In this document: positions 1 through 12,218 of the stretch, in pieces
Layout of the letters: every line of letters begins with the position of its first letter
How positions within the stretch are numbered: the first letter of the stretch is position 1
Source of the DNA: Atrina japonica
Taxonomy: Eukaryota > Mollusca > Bivalvia > Pterioida > Pinnidae
DNA length: 64,000 nt
NCBI GenBank assembly: GCA_030159075.1
Contig: BROG01000548.1
Coordinates: 442,377-506,376 of the forward strand
Direction of reading: 5' to 3'
The notes under the pieces: generated by a model
The model's database searches: none
Told to the model about the DNA's origin: nothing
Seen by the model: only the letters and a program-made list of their open reading frames with translations
Position numbers and translations under genes: made by a program

Positions 1-1216
1 CGGTGTATTTATGTGTAGAATCAGAGTGTTGTTTGACGAAATAAGTATCCTGATAGCCAATCACTAGATATTTAAATTTTCGGGTACAACCTTTAGTGAA
101 AAAACAGTTGTTTATGATGCTGAAAAGTCTTTCTTTTAATTTTATATGTGGAATAGTAGTGTAAAGAGTAGAGAAGTCATAAGTTTTGATACTGTGAATT
201 CGAGAAAAATTGTGTGCCTTTAAATTTTCTAAAAGCTGTTTAGAATTTTTAAGTATCCACATCTGATTTACACTGCTTCTGGAGTAAGCAACTGTACAGT
301 ATTGTTGAAGTTTCTCCTTAACGGCTGTCAATATCTTGGTAAGGAGTAAAGATAAAGGTTTGGTAGAACATTTGCTGGATCCTGCTATATATCTTTGCTT
401 ATATGGGGTTTTATGAAGTTTAGGTATTTAATATAAATGTGGTAGCTAGAAATCGGTATCCGTTGTAGGTATATCAAATGAGCGTAATACGGGCACGTGA
501 TTTTGAAGGATCTCGTCCTTTGAAAGTGAGCTCCGTGTGTGTGTAGGATTTCCAGCATTCGTATTAAACCCAAGTTCTTTTAATAAACAATTAAAGTAAT
601 GTGCCTTACAAATAAAAACTATATTATTTGAGGCTTTGTCTGCTGGTACCATTACATATTGGTCATGTAATCTATCTAGTTCAGTTACTACTTCTGGATC
701 ATTAAATACAGAGGGATAACGTGTTTTCATAGTCCCTTTAAGTTTTCGAATACGAGATTTTATCAACCATCGTATGGCTTTCAGCCATTCAGACAAAGTG
801 TCTGGTTCTACGTCTTCATGTTTGGCCCATCGTCTGGCATAATCTTCGACAGAATCCATAAGTAAACTGAAATTCTGACGCAAATTAAAGGAACGGGCTT
901 CCCGGTATTTAGGGCCCCTTAAAATTAGATTTTTGAGGCTTTCATTTTCAACAATAGAAACGTCGCCGGTAAAAACATGCCCGATAGGATTGTATTTGAA
1001 AGGAGATGAAGCACATGAACATGTGACAGTGTTGTGTTGAAGATGGTTGATGTCTAGGCACTGCAAAATCTGTTTGTAATTGAATAGCTTGGATGCGATG
1101 CTAGGTGTATAGCTATATGAAATGCAAGGCGTGGTCTTCAGTTTAAAATATTGTGGAATACAGGACTGAATTTTTTGTGATTTAGAACATTGCCAATGTT
1201 TAAAGCGTCTGTGCCT
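1..1216 (-). pseudogene. Penelope-like retroelement reverse transcriptase, broken and cut by window edge
   Basis: On the - strand one frame reads from about 1216 down to base 2. It is interrupted only by two in-frame stops, TAG at 446-448 and TAA at 428-430; a TAA at 1217-1219 bounds it upstream. The reading matches what I know of Penelope-like element proteins: GPKYREA then SVEDYARRWAK in the N-terminal part, a VPADKASNNIVF block, an IPKLHKTPYKQRYIAGSS block just after the stops, and the RT motif A-type DFSTLYTTIP, whose aspartate codon is at 176-178. The catalytic YADD-type motif and any GIY-YIG endonuclease would lie beyond base 1 and cannot be seen. The frame is kept across both stops, so the copy looks young but dead. 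What I see is one long homologous frame; the Penelope assignment is from family memory. Confidence 0.8.
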
Positions 1217-1296
1217 TTATTTGCCAATTTAAGGTTAAGGCGTTTCTGTTCAGAACAGTCATCGTTTGTAACGCGCGATGTCCATTATAATGGAGT

Positions 1297-1536
1297 TCAG
1301 TATGTATTCTGGCGTTGAAGAATTCGTGTAGGGTTCATTTTTGCTTCTTGAAAAAGTTTATTGAGATTTGTAAAAGGAACAGAATAAAGTTTGCTGCGAA
1401 TGTGATGAAGAATAAATTTTTTGTTAACGTAAGGTAAAAGAGATGAAAAAGTGACATCATGTATGTAGGGTCGGTTGTATGAACGATGTCCGTGACTTCG
1501 TTTACGTCTTACGTTAGAATTAACAAGTTCCATCAC
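1297..1536 (-). pseudogene. Possible upstream part of the Penelope-like element
   Basis: This is a 79-codon open frame on the - strand, in a different frame from the RT fragment and just 5' of it. It is rich in basic residues (a VRRKRSHGHRSYNRPY stretch), which would fit the N-terminal region of the same element after a frameshift. I recognise no domain. It could be chance; its position and basic composition are the only support. Confidence 0.35.
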
Positions 1537-1883
1537 ATTAACACCAATACACAGTGGGCTTGATAGATTGCCTACACTTTAGATATTTATTGTTACATCC
1601 ATAGGGATATGCAGTGCCAAGCTAAAAATGTGACTGGTGTAAAATATTAATATGTTTCCTATTCACTTCAATTTGGAAGTTTTACAAATGATTATACACT
1701 TAAAATAATGAAATAAAAGTTGAGCTTGAGTACTGGGTAAATTTGGCGATTCCGGGCCTAGGTGAATAAGTGGAATGTTGAATCCATTGAAAGTCGCATT
1801 CATTAATGACAGAAAATGCGATGACAAACTTTTGAACAGTGACAATGTCTTGGTGAAACTTGCCACCTTTTAAGAACTCCCCA

Positions 1884-2071
1884 TAATATGTCGCCGATGA
1901 CGATATCGTGGAGTTTAGTGACCATTTCAGGAGTTGCCATAGTGACAGGCTGTCCGGGGCGGGTTCATCTTAAAGGCTCTGCCTGTCGCGCTTAAATTCT
2001 GCCAACCACCTGTTTACGGTAGTATATGAAGGGGCATGCTGTCCTAGTGTTCCTACCGTGTCAGCATGAAT
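1884..2071 (-). pseudogene. Mariner-type transposase, N-terminal HTH fragment (frameshifted)
   Basis: Read on the - strand, 2071 to 1884 gives a segment with IHADTVGTLGQHAPSYTTV followed by NRWLAEFKRDRQSL, then an in-frame TAA (1970-1972). After a one-base slip near 1955-1965 come RPGQPVTMATPEMV and TKLHDIVIGDI. This is the order of the second helix-turn-helix and GRPV (AT-hook-like) segment of mariner/Tc1 transposases, whose usual pattern is APSYATVKKWVAEF then RSGRPV. The DD(D/E) catalytic domain is absent: the sequence beyond 1884 does not continue the family. It is therefore a short, dead relic. Confidence 0.7.
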
Positions 2072-2225
2072 AGACTATAGGTCCTAGACCTATCTTGAAC
2101 AAATACTGAATCCGCTACACTCTCGGCAATTTGTCCACTTTGCTAAAGTCACTTGCCCTGTTTACTTTTAAAGTGTTACCTCATCAGCCAAAAAAATGAC
2201 GAAACCGTTCGTTGATTACACGGCT

Positions 2226-2282
2226 TTAAGTTAAATAGTCGGAGAACAGTAGGCATGACAATGGGCAGCCCTGCTTAACTCC
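2226..2282 (-). pseudogene. Non-LTR retrotransposon RT scrap (GVKQGCPLS motif)
   Basis: On the - strand, 2282 to 2229 reads GVKQGCPLSCLLFSDYLT and then stops (2226-2228). G-V-K-Q-G-C-P-L-S is the strongly conserved RT block of LINE-type elements. No open frame extends either side, so only a scrap remains, next to the mariner relic on the same strand. The motif is specific, but the fragment is too short to name a clade. Confidence 0.55.
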
Positions 2283-2570
2283 CTCTGTACAATGCTCAAA
2301 CCTTACCAATCAAACCTCGTATTGTAGGTAATGGATGGTGTTAGATTTTGCTCTTTGTGAGATTTTTGCCTTTTTGCATATACATATATCTTTAGATTTG
2401 ATAAAAAAATATATTATTTGAGATAAAAATACTTGAACTAGGAACTATATTTTTATGAAAACTGTATCCCTAGTCTGAGTAACTTGGTTTTTATATTTAT
2501 CCTGTCGGTTACATGGTCACGTGTTTTGCGACAACTTTTTAGCCGTTGACAGAGATTGAGAAGTGGGCAA

Positions 2571-2692
2571 TGACCAACAACTCCGTGTAAAAGATTTGGG
2601 CCATATTTAACAAACTCTTACACAGAGTAGCGGTCGTTGCAATGGATTGCGAGTACGAAGACCCACAACTCTGTGTAAGGGATTGCATATTT
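2571..2692. repeat. Hairpin repeat (CTTACACAGAG family), decayed copy
   Basis: The arm CTCTTACACAGAGTAGCGGT faces an inverted ACCCACAACTCTGTGTAAGGG arm, separated by 'cgttgcaatggattgcgag'. An extra half arm (AACTCCGTGTAAAAGATT) lies at 2578-2599. The same arm sequence occurs near 5325, 12445 and 33485. Confidence 0.6.
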
Positions 2693-3147
2693 ACTGTACA
2701 TGTATATAAAAAATTCTAACCGGACGTACTACAATAATTGAAACAACACGAACCAAACCGTTTTCAATTTGCACGTTATACCACAATTTTATCATTTATT
2801 AATAATGAACCATGTTTTATGAATATTACAATATTATCTCACTATTATTCGTCCAGTTCTTAACGTTTTTAAACACTCCTGAACATAAACAGAATCCAAC
2901 CAATCCTTGTTCAAAGTTGCGTTCATTCTCGCAATATTACTCTCTAAAACTGTTCATATTTTCAAAGTTTTTTTTCGGAATTGCATGATGGTTATTCCTA
3001 ATGTACAAAAAATTCGTTTGTTAATTTTTTCTCACTATTTTTCAATATTCGTTAAAACTGTAATACGGGTTCCGTATATGAAACGCTAAATTTGTGTTTC
3101 AGACTGACATTCACACCTAACGTTGTTAAGTCAAACAGATTCGAATC

Positions 3148-3251
<104 letters not shown>

Positions 3252-3721
3252 TTATTTGCTTGATTTTTCACGGGTAGTGTTTTATTTTAGAACAATATAC
3301 CTGATAATTTTTACACGCTGGGCTCCTAAAATGAATTATCACATTAAGGTGTTGCAGAGAAACTCTGACGACTTTGTCGGTAGAACCGTAATTAACGGCT
3401 AGGACAAGTTACCAAGACGTTGTTAGCAGCAGTGCGATTGTTATTTTGTCGCTTCCCCGCATGGCCAATTATCACTCTCTTATAGTTCAATGAGATTTTA
3501 GAAAGTCGAATAGCAATACAAGTACATGTATGATTTTAATCACACATTTAGTGTTCCCTTTTGTAAAATGAATTATTGTCATCATTAGGTTAAACAAAAC
3601 AAATTCCAGTTTCCTTTTACATGCTGTTTTAAATATGCCTAAAAGTGGTGTATATGTCGGGTGTGTTTGTGTGGGTGTGTGAGAAAGAAATAGATCGAGA
3701 AAAAGATAGGGGAGAGTGTGT

Positions 3722-3724
<3 letters not shown>

Positions 3725-3797
<73 letters not shown>
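3725..3797. repeat. (CT)n microsatellite
   Basis: A pure CT tract of about 73 bases, which gives spurious Ser/Leu and Arg/Glu open frames on both strands. Confidence 0.97.
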
Positions 3798-3801
<4 letters not shown>

Positions 3802-4149
3802 AGGTGCGCGTGTGTCCGCGCGCAAGTGTTCACGTGATGCTTTGTGTTATATACACGTACTTGCTGTTAGTTTGGCCTATGCATGCGAATATGGAACTTT
3901 CGAGTCAACCAGGATTACCTTTATAATCCTGCTTGCGTGATTCTAGAAAAATGTTCCTCAATGTTATTTCCGGTTCGGTAATACATAGATAGCCCCACAG
4001 CACAATTGGTTAAAGAAATATATGATATTTAATAGATTACAGTCCGGTAGCCCGAAGGTCCGTTACTCCGACGGTCTGATACTCCGATGGCCCGATGCTC
4101 CGAAAACCCGTTACTCCGAAAAGTGCTCACAATGTTCAATTTCTGAAGA

Positions 4150-4310
4150 GTGACTAAGCTGTTATGGTGCACCGTTCGGGCCATGTGTGACAGCACGAAG
4201 GCGTCTTTGTGAAAACATTCAAGAACGCGCTTTTATACGGTGCCCCCGTGGGCTATCTGTAACAGCCCAACGGGGCGTTTGTAAAACACCGTTGAGGTCG
4301 CGCTAATATT
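4150..4310. repeat. Two-copy direct repeat of ~75 bp inside the iteron element
   Basis: A pattern of 'GGGC..TGTGACAGC..AAGGCGT..TTGTGAAAAC', a gap, then GCGC occurs at 4158-4232 and again, diverged, at 4250-4305 (GGGCTATCTGTAACAGCCC and so on). It is GC-richer than its surroundings. Confidence 0.45.
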
Positions 4311-4329
4311 TAGTATCGCTCACTTTTTA

Positions 4330-4595
4330 TCGCCTCGCAACAGCGTTGGAGGGATATAGTACTGCGGCCGTTCGTGCGTAGTTGGGTGACTGGGTACGTA
4401 CGTGCGTACGTGAGGGCGTCCGCCACACTTTTACTTGTGGGCACGATACAAACTCAGTTTTTGCTCGATCACTTTCAAACTTTGTTCATAATGAGAAGAT
4501 GAATCCTTTTGATTTTGAGTCACGGGGTCAAAGTCAACTTTAACCAACATTGCGAGGGGATGCCCCGCTTTGCGGTGCCCTTGTTTAAATGTCGA
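4330..4595. repeat. Dispersed repeat ending in GATGCCCCGCTTTGCGGTGC
   Basis: This segment is rich in CpG and has a tetranucleotide-like stretch (GTACGTACGTGCGTACGTG, 4394-4412). It ends with a short inverted pair around GATGCCCCGCTTTGCGGTGC at 4560-4579. I recall similar segments as common repeats in bivalve DNA, but cannot name a family. Confidence 0.4.
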
Positions 4596-4850
4596 TTAGC
4601 GTGAAAATGTGTTTGCGCGATAGCGCGTTTTTAAATGTTTTACAAACGTACCGTCACGCTTATACACAAGGACCCATCGAGACACCATACTATCGCGCTA
4701 GTAAACACTCGTTCATGCAAACGTGCTTTTGTGCTAACACACCATCTCACTAATACGCACGCCATCGTACAAACACGTTATCTTGCTTCCGCACAACGCA
4801 CGAATAAAGTAACGTGTAAAGGTGTTATCACTCTTTTGTTCTTACACTAA
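4596..4850. repeat. Decayed satellite-like run of 'CACCATC.CGCTAATACGCAC' phrases
   Basis: Short phrases such as TATCGCGCTAGTAAACAC, CATCTCACTAATACGCAC and CATCGTACAAACACG recur every ~20-25 bases with high divergence, as in an old short-unit tandem array. Confidence 0.4.
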
Positions 4851-5347
4851 AACATGAGCGAGGGGTGGGTGAGTAAAGATTATCACCAAAATGAGGATGC
4901 GACACTGGGGTAAAAACATGTTAAGTGAGAAAAATGCGAGGGTAAATGGAAAGTGTTCCAACTCGGGGAAAAGAAGGCCTGATGTTTGGTGATAGTAAAA
5001 TGAAAAAGGAATGCTATAACGAAGCAAACAAAAAAGGTCAAACAATACTAAAAGATTTGTTGAAAAAACATTAATGCCCAACAGCAACAAAGTCCGAAAC
5101 AGCTATTTTTAGAATACAGGTCACAAAGTTGTCTCAAACACCATAAAATTGGGCATAATGCAGGTTTTTCGGAGTAACGGGCCTTCGGAGTAAAGGGTCT
5201 TTGGGTGTGGGCTGTCCCCATTTAATACTTTAAACATGGAAAAGCCAGCTTAACAGAGCATACCCTCAGGACACCAAATGTTTTTAGGCCTTTACATTTC
5301 ATGTTTTATATTCAAATCAACAATATCTTACACAGAGCTTTCGTCCT

Positions 5348-5350
<3 letters not shown>

Positions 5351-5435
<85 letters not shown>
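5351..5435. repeat. (GA)n microsatellite abutting a hairpin-repeat arm
   Basis: The GA tract starts right after ATCTTACACAGAGCTTTCGTCCTTGC, the left arm of the hairpin family seen intact at 12444-12514. The other arm is missing. Confidence 0.9.
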
Positions 5436-5438
<3 letters not shown>

Positions 5439-5918
5439 GTGTCTAAGCAGAGACACCGGAAAATGATATCACATCGGGGAACTGTCTGTTGTGTGTGATA
5501 TAATTATCATAAAAAACATTTTGCAAACGCAAATGAAATACGATAAAACAATGTATATCGTTTTAGCAGTAGCCTTACCCTGTATTTTCCTGCGGTGACT
5601 GTGTCGTATGAATGATCAGATATGCCAGTGCGTGTTCAACATGTGAATATTTCATATACAGAGGCTAAATATTTTCTGAAAAGGTAAACTGTCTTCAAAA
5701 TGATATCAGGAATGTTTAATGTGGTTGTTGGGTTGTTTGTACCGATTGCGACAAGGATTCATTTCATTTGGATTTTGTGACCTCGCAGCGGGTGTGACCG
5801 CTAAACAGGGGATGATTTCTCCTCAATGACTCCTGATCTGTCGAATGTTCACCAGATCTGTGTGTTAATCATTGTCTCTTGAAGTTCCTGAATGATTAAT
5901 ATTCGGTATTTACACACA

Positions 5919-5928
5919 TATATATATA

Positions 5929-6009
<81 letters not shown>
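5919..6009. repeat. (TA)n microsatellite
   Basis: About 90 bases of TA with one phase slip, running into GATAGATA. Confidence 0.97.
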
Positions 6010-6011
<2 letters not shown>

Positions 6012-6542
6012 TAGATACTTCGTGAAGGGATAATAAGAGAAAAACTGGGCTAGCAATATACTAGAAACATACCGGTAAAACACAGCGCCCTCTATCCAGC
6101 ATCGTTTCTCGAGGTAAATGGAGAAAGCGGAATATAACGACTGTTAATATTCGGATAGGAGAGGGTTACCGGAAACTATTTCGCTCTAGCCGTGTGGTTG
6201 TAATCATCATAGACAATTAACTTATTCTATCATGATTATACTTTTTATACACCAGGGGATTTATATCAAGAAGTGAAATTATGATAATAATAAGAAGAAT
6301 TATTAATATCAGAAAATGCTTAACACAATGCTTATTAGTAAAGAATAATTTTCCAATATAAAGTCATATTTTGATATTAAAGAATCAATTAATTGATATT
6401 TCAAAGGGAATGTATTTCACCACGGCTTGCCACATATAGTGGTTATATATATATAGATTTAACGTAAAGTGGTCTTGTAATAAGAATTTAATAAACGAAT
6501 ATATTGATTTGAAACGAGCCTTGGGGTATTTTTACTTTACTA

Positions 6543-6772
6543 TGCATAGGCGTCGGAGCCGGGGGGGGGGGGGGGGCTAGGGGGGGCTTAGCCCCCCCAA
6601 CTTTTTTTTTGCAAAGATAGGCATAGGTGTTGAAAATTGGGGCTTAGCCCCCAAGACGTTTCTGGCGTGTGTGTGTTTTAAGTTGGTTTTGGCCCCCCCC
6701 CCCACTTCTGGCGTGTGTGTGTTTTAAGTTGGTTTAGCCCCCCCACTTTCAATTTGCTTCCGACGCCTATGC
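6543..6772. mobile_element. Short TIR element with G- and C-runs
   Basis: The left terminus GCATAGGCGTCGGAGCC is matched in inverted orientation at the right end by TTCCGACGCCTATGC. Inside are a run of 16 G (6561-6576), further G and C runs (GGGGCTTAGCCCCC twice), and a direct repeat of TTCTGGCGTGTGTGTGTTTTAAGTTGGTTT. No coding capacity. It looks like a ~230-bp MITE. A related 'ATAGGCG + poly-G' segment lies at 13254. Confidence 0.65.
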
Positions 6773-6958
6773 TATGTATATATAAATAGAGCCTAGCTGC
6801 TATTTTAGATATCAATGATCTTATTTGATAATTTAATAATATGATGGGACAAATTAAAACAAGGAGAAACTACGAAATGGAACGTTATGTGTGAATCTTG
6901 TATTCTAAGATGTTTTGATATATAAATACATTGACATGATATTTTGTTGTTATACTTA

Positions 6959-7031
6959 CCTTTCCCGATGCCCAGTTTATCATCTTTTGGTATCTCTTTC
7001 CCGATGCCCAGTTTATCATCTTTTGGTATCT
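6959..7031. repeat. Two-copy 36-bp direct repeat
   Basis: The unit, which begins CTTTCCCGATGCCCAGTTTA and ends GGTATCT, occurs twice in tandem with almost no difference, so it is a recent duplication. Confidence 0.8.
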
Positions 7032-8510
7032 CTGTCTATCATTTTGTATCGGAAAATCATTATGTTTATTTGTACCTCATGCAACATTTAAATGGTTTGA
7101 GTCAAGAAACTGAATTCCTTTAGTTCGATTTCTTAAAAGGACAAATGAAGAGGAAGACAAAAATGTGAGAAATTCAATGTTCATTCAAGATTTTCCGCAG
7201 GACTCGCCCTCAGTTGACTAATACAAAATTAAAACCAAAAACAATAGCCAACTGTTATGTTTTATTTTTTACATTTACTAGGTAGTCATAACACAACCAA
7301 TTATTATTTGTCGGGTCTATGAATATTGATACAAAGTATGTTTGTTAATTATACGCAACATGGTGGGAAGCATTGAAAGTGCAAACTATATATACATGTA
7401 AATAATGAATATTTTTTCTCGTTTATATGATATTTTCTGTTATACAAATGTACATAGATAATTTTTCTGACATCGCGCTCGTGTGTGATAGATTATCCAT
7501 CTTTGATAAAACACAGTAATGTAATATCGGAGATATACGGAAGCAAAATGACCCTTGTTATCTCCATCATTTCCGGTCATTGATGAAGATCAAATAGAAA
7601 TAGGGTCATAAAAATGTCATCTAATTAATACTGACAGAAAATAGATATGAACTAACTTATATACATGCTTCTGTGTGTACAGAATGTAATGATTAAGACA
7701 GTTGAAATAAATCTCAAAAATATAGATAAAGCGACAATCGATATCACAATGTCATACAAATTATGTTGATAATCAATAAACTATAACATTATAGAATCAT
7801 TAAATTATATATCACAAAAGTATATAATATTAGTTTGCATTTTTAATCATGACATTAGAGATTTTGGAAATAGTAATAAATTATTTTATATAGATATTTG
7901 ATATAATATAAAGGGAAACAATTTGTAATATTTACATAATTTACATTTTGATCTTTGTAATAAATTTAATAGCTATATATAAGGTCTTATATCGTTGGTA
8001 TTAGATTGCCGGTATTTCATGGTTTTTTTTACCAGTAACACAGCGCGGGGATGTCTCTAAGTGGTGTGTAGCGCGGAGACGTCTCTAAGTTGTGTTAAAA
8101 AAGTCGAATATACACAGAAGTGGGAGCGGTAAAATATTTCAAATACACATGAGTACACAATTCAATTGAAATAAGACGTATATAGAGAAATTATAGGTGA
8201 AAAATTAAAATCAAAGTTGCAAACACAGTAAGAAAAAGTTGTCATAATCAGACGTAACACTTAATAAAGTAAAATAAAAGTTGAACAGAAAATGGGTATC
8301 AGTGTTCTTAACACACTAACCAATAGATATAGCCTTAGATCTATACATAAATTGATTATGAATCTATGACCAGTCTAAAATTAATCTATCACAGATCTAA
8401 CCTTTATATTGTAAATCATCGCAAATTTGAAATCAACTATTTTGAAAGTAGTGAGGAAATGATCAAAGTGAGAGATAAATAACCAAGATAGACAAATAGA
8501 GTTAAATACA
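7032..8510. other. No feature seen
   Basis: AT-rich sequence with frequent stops in all frames. The only structure is a short two-copy phrase (AGCGCGG(G/A)GA(T/C)GTCTCTAAGT) at 8042-8093. Confidence 0.5.
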
Positions 8511-8512
8511 TG

Positions 8513-8514
<2 letters not shown>

Positions 8515-8592
<78 letters not shown>

Positions 8593-8607
8593 TATAAATA
8601 TAGAAAA

Positions 8608-8646
<39 letters not shown>
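8515..8646. repeat. (TA)n then (GATA)n compound microsatellite
   Basis: A TA tract at 8515-8590 is followed by GATA units at 8610-8646. Confidence 0.95.
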
Positions 8647-9374
8647 TTTGTATACACAACTGATCATTATAATATTATCATACACAGACACGGCAAATAT
8701 GCGACACGTGCTTCCGGATGAAGAACATGGTATTGTTTACATGTTTACTCCCGTTATTTGTGACAATTTTATAATCCTTGCACGTAATGTGTACAATCTT
8801 TGCCAAAAGTGTGGGAGGTGGTCTACATATAATCTAACCGTTAACTGATATATCCTTATAACATCTCTTTACAACTTATCTCAACTGAAAGTCCAGCTGG
8901 CCGTATTCTCTTTCAATAAAATTGATATATAGACTCTTAATATTTATAATATGTATATCGGTATTATAAACCATATGTAAGTACATGTTTTTGATTAACA
9001 GCTGATTGCTTTGCATTATATCAATGATAATTTATGTTGTTATCAGCTGATACGTCCTCTTATAATCATTTAGATAAATAACATGTACATGTATTTGGTC
9101 CGTTAGTATTTACTAACGTCCGTTATTAATTTGGAACATATTCTAAGGTAGAAACCCTACCCCCACCCCGATACTTACAGACCGCAATATTTATGTGAAA
9201 AAAAATGTTTTATATAACAGAACACAGTAATTCCATTTCTGTTTCAAGGAAAATAAAATAAAATAATTATCATTTTGTTCCATTTTCCTCAACAACAAAA
9301 CAAAATATTAATATTAAAATAAATTAAGTGATATAATTAATAACGCACGTATAAGTTGTTTATTTTTATGTTTA

Positions 9375-9378
<4 letters not shown>

Positions 9379-9449
<71 letters not shown>
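9379..9449. repeat. (ATT)n microsatellite
   Basis: About 24 uninterrupted ATT units. Confidence 0.95.
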
Positions 9450-9451
<2 letters not shown>

Positions 9452-11395
9452 ATTATACATATATAAATATAAATTTCATTAGCAATGAAAAATCTGAATG
9501 TACACATTGCATATACACATACGATGATATATTACACTATTTTAAAAAATATATTTTATTTTATTTATTTATTTTTGGTTCAGCCTCTTTTATCTTGTAG
9601 TTATGTATACTTAACACCATTAACGCGTGTTGTAAAAATCCTATAAGCAGTACAGATTTTGGAAAAAAGTGTATTGAATTGATATTAAGTCCACTGCCAG
9701 TTTATACGAAAAAAAATATATAGTATTATATTATTTGAGGGGGTTGGTGGGTGTGTTATAATCTCCCAATACAAATACAATATACATATAACTATATATT
9801 GCCTTGTTGTATTTAGCCCGTAATCTTTGAAAACAATTCTAACCAAATATTTATGAAATAAATTACAAAAAATATGTTTGTACAAAAGAGCACATGATCT
9901 TATTTTCACTTTTAGAGATAAAAATGTATGACAATTCTTGTTTTTAGTAGTATATTGAAAAAAAAAACCAATATATTTTTTTCACATATGCTCTCTATTT
10001 AATGAAAGCAGTGCAACCGTCATTGATAAAATAAATTTATATACTGTAGCAAGATGGTTCTTTTACTATTCATTTTTTTAATCTTTGAAATTTTGACATA
10101 TGAGATTTAAAAATTTGTGACATGCTAATTTGCTTTTAAAATTTATGAATGAACACGTCTCCGTCAACTGATTAGAAATCGACGAGGTGTCATATCGGGT
10201 CACGTGGAGTGTTTATCTAACCAGATTTTCATTAACATAATAATTTAATTTCTAGTGACTTTAATTCTCAATTTTTTGATAGATTTGTGCTTTTCAACGA
10301 TATGATCAAGCGACAATAGCTGTCTAAATGAGTTTGACTTAACGATCAAAGCCAATGGATATAGCAGATTACTGAACAAAGAAATGTTATATTGTTTTGA
10401 TAAGTCTCTCACCGGCAACGCATGCTGACAGATCTTTTAATACAGAAGAGCTTCTTATATTGCCAGTGAATAAATTTCATCCCACTCGTGTCAATCATAA
10501 ATAGTGACGTGTGATCAGTTTCACTTGATGCTAAGCTATTGCTTTACACCTATTATCCACACAAGTGACAATTTTAAGAAGATTTTTATTTTTAATAGTT
10601 CAGTGCCGTTAAAACCCCGATGAACACATGAGGGATTTTCTTAATACGTAAATATTTGTGAAACGTCATTGATAGCAATCAAGAATGTGTTGTAATTTAA
10701 GTATTGGTATTACTTTATTGGCGAATAAAGCTGATTATGTGTATAGGAAAATATTATTGTTAGATAAGGAAATGTCCGATAACGGTATAGGCTCTCTATG
10801 GGTGTTAATTGTGACACTTATTAGCAGGAACAAGTTACAGTGAACAGACACGGTCGTGGTCAACTCAATATTCAGCGAAAAAACATGTCTGAGAAATGAG
10901 CGTCAAACTAAATTTTACACCAAAATAAAGAAATTTGCAAAAAAGAAGAAAAAAAAGCACAGACACCAACTAACGTCTATGTTCTGATTATAATTATCTG
11001 GAGAGACTTGGCTCGAAACAAGCATGATTCACATGGCCACTAACAAACATGTGATGGTGGAACTGATTGTGATGTTGCGTGAGGTTGAAATTTAGATTTT
11101 CTGCAATATATTAAAATCACGTAAACTTATATTTTTGGTAATTACTTGACGAGCCGAAAATGACTGCACGAAGTTAAAACAATATAGATACGCAATAGAC
11201 CTTTAATTCGAAAGTTTATTACACCAGTTTCCTATTGTTTATGCCAGGAACTCGCAGAGCTTCCTTGTCGCTCTAACTTTTTTAGCCTTTGCGCCCTAAT
11301 TGGGTAACGTGCAGCTTTTAAAACAACTTAATCATTACACTATTTTTCTTCAATAAACTAAAACATTCTATGAAAACAATTTGATACAGTTTCGT
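9450..11395. other. Gene-free single-copy-looking sequence
   Basis: No open frame with credible composition, no RNA gene and no repeat that I recognise. The stretch at 10140-10900 is less AT-rich than its surroundings and lies 7-8 kb upstream of zic. It could hold regulatory sequence, but I see no proof. Confidence 0.4.
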
Positions 11396-11468
11396 GAAAT
11401 TGTCATATTGTAAATTTTGTATTTATACGGCACCCGATAAATTCAAAATTTACAATATGACAAAATTA
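11396..11468. mobile_element. Short foldback element (TTGTAAATTTTGTATTTA family)
   Basis: 27-base arms at 11400-11426 and 11437-11463 are inverted copies with one mismatch and a 10-base loop (acggcacccg). Related hairpins sit at 47690-47802 and 50938-51058. Confidence 0.7.
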
Positions 11469-12218
11469 TGTGACCAATGGACACAAAATTTTGAAAGTTG
11501 ATATTTGAACGCAGACGGAAGTGCACATTCGAGCGAAAATAAAGTTAAAAGCTCATGTATAATGGTGTAACCGGAAAAAGTCACAAATTCATAGAAGGAA
11601 AAAAGTTGCAAAGCCATAAAAATCACAGCTTTAAATTATTTTGCCATATGTTTTTTATTGTCAAAAATATACTCTTTGTTGGGACAGAAGTAACTAGAAT
11701 AAATCGAATAGCCTGGCTGATAAGAGGCAAGACACCTGGCCCATTTTCATTTTTTTCTTATTTCTTTTTAAAAAAGAAATTTCAAGGTTCTAGCCCTACA
11801 TTTCTGGCAGATGTGTCCAGTATGTCTATTACAGCACTTTGACATTGTCCCTTTCAGAATTTCTGGATCCACCTTTGACTTTTTTATGAATCTAATCTAA
11901 ATCTAATATGACCACATTCTGTTGAATTTTCTGTTTTATTCTTATATATATATCTTTTGATTAGCACTGTGAATATATTATAATATGTGCAGTTATTCTG
12001 ATTCTGTATATACCAATAAAAAATTATCAGAAGTTGAACTGCGCGAAAATAACTTTGTATGACTTAGTACTAGATCTCAATACGTGTACATTGTTTTTAT
12101 TTATGAATGCAAGTTCAGTAATGAATACTTCTTCAAGAATAGTTAACTATCATATACATTATGATATCCATATAAACTGTGACTTTTTCCTTTACTTTTT
12201 CCTATACTCGGGTTGGGT

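Larger units (their letters stand above)
4042..5210. mobile_element. DNA element with inverted arrays of 16-bp iterons at its ends
   Basis: The left end carries four 16-bp units in a row (4060-4123), of the form CCGTTACTCCGAAGGC with variants. The right end carries two units in the opposite orientation (5166-5197) plus a partial third. The interior has no open frame with recognisable homology and is a mosaic of other repeats (4140-4850). The right ~280 bases (from about 4935) recur at 33094-33412 with the same terminal iterons, which shows this is a dispersed family. I see non-autonomous ends and no transposase, so the superfamily is not assigned. Confidence 0.6.

Noticed and set aside
6950..6962. 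U1 snRNA start (ATACTTACCT)
   Set aside because: Only ten bases match; the following sequence does not fit U1.
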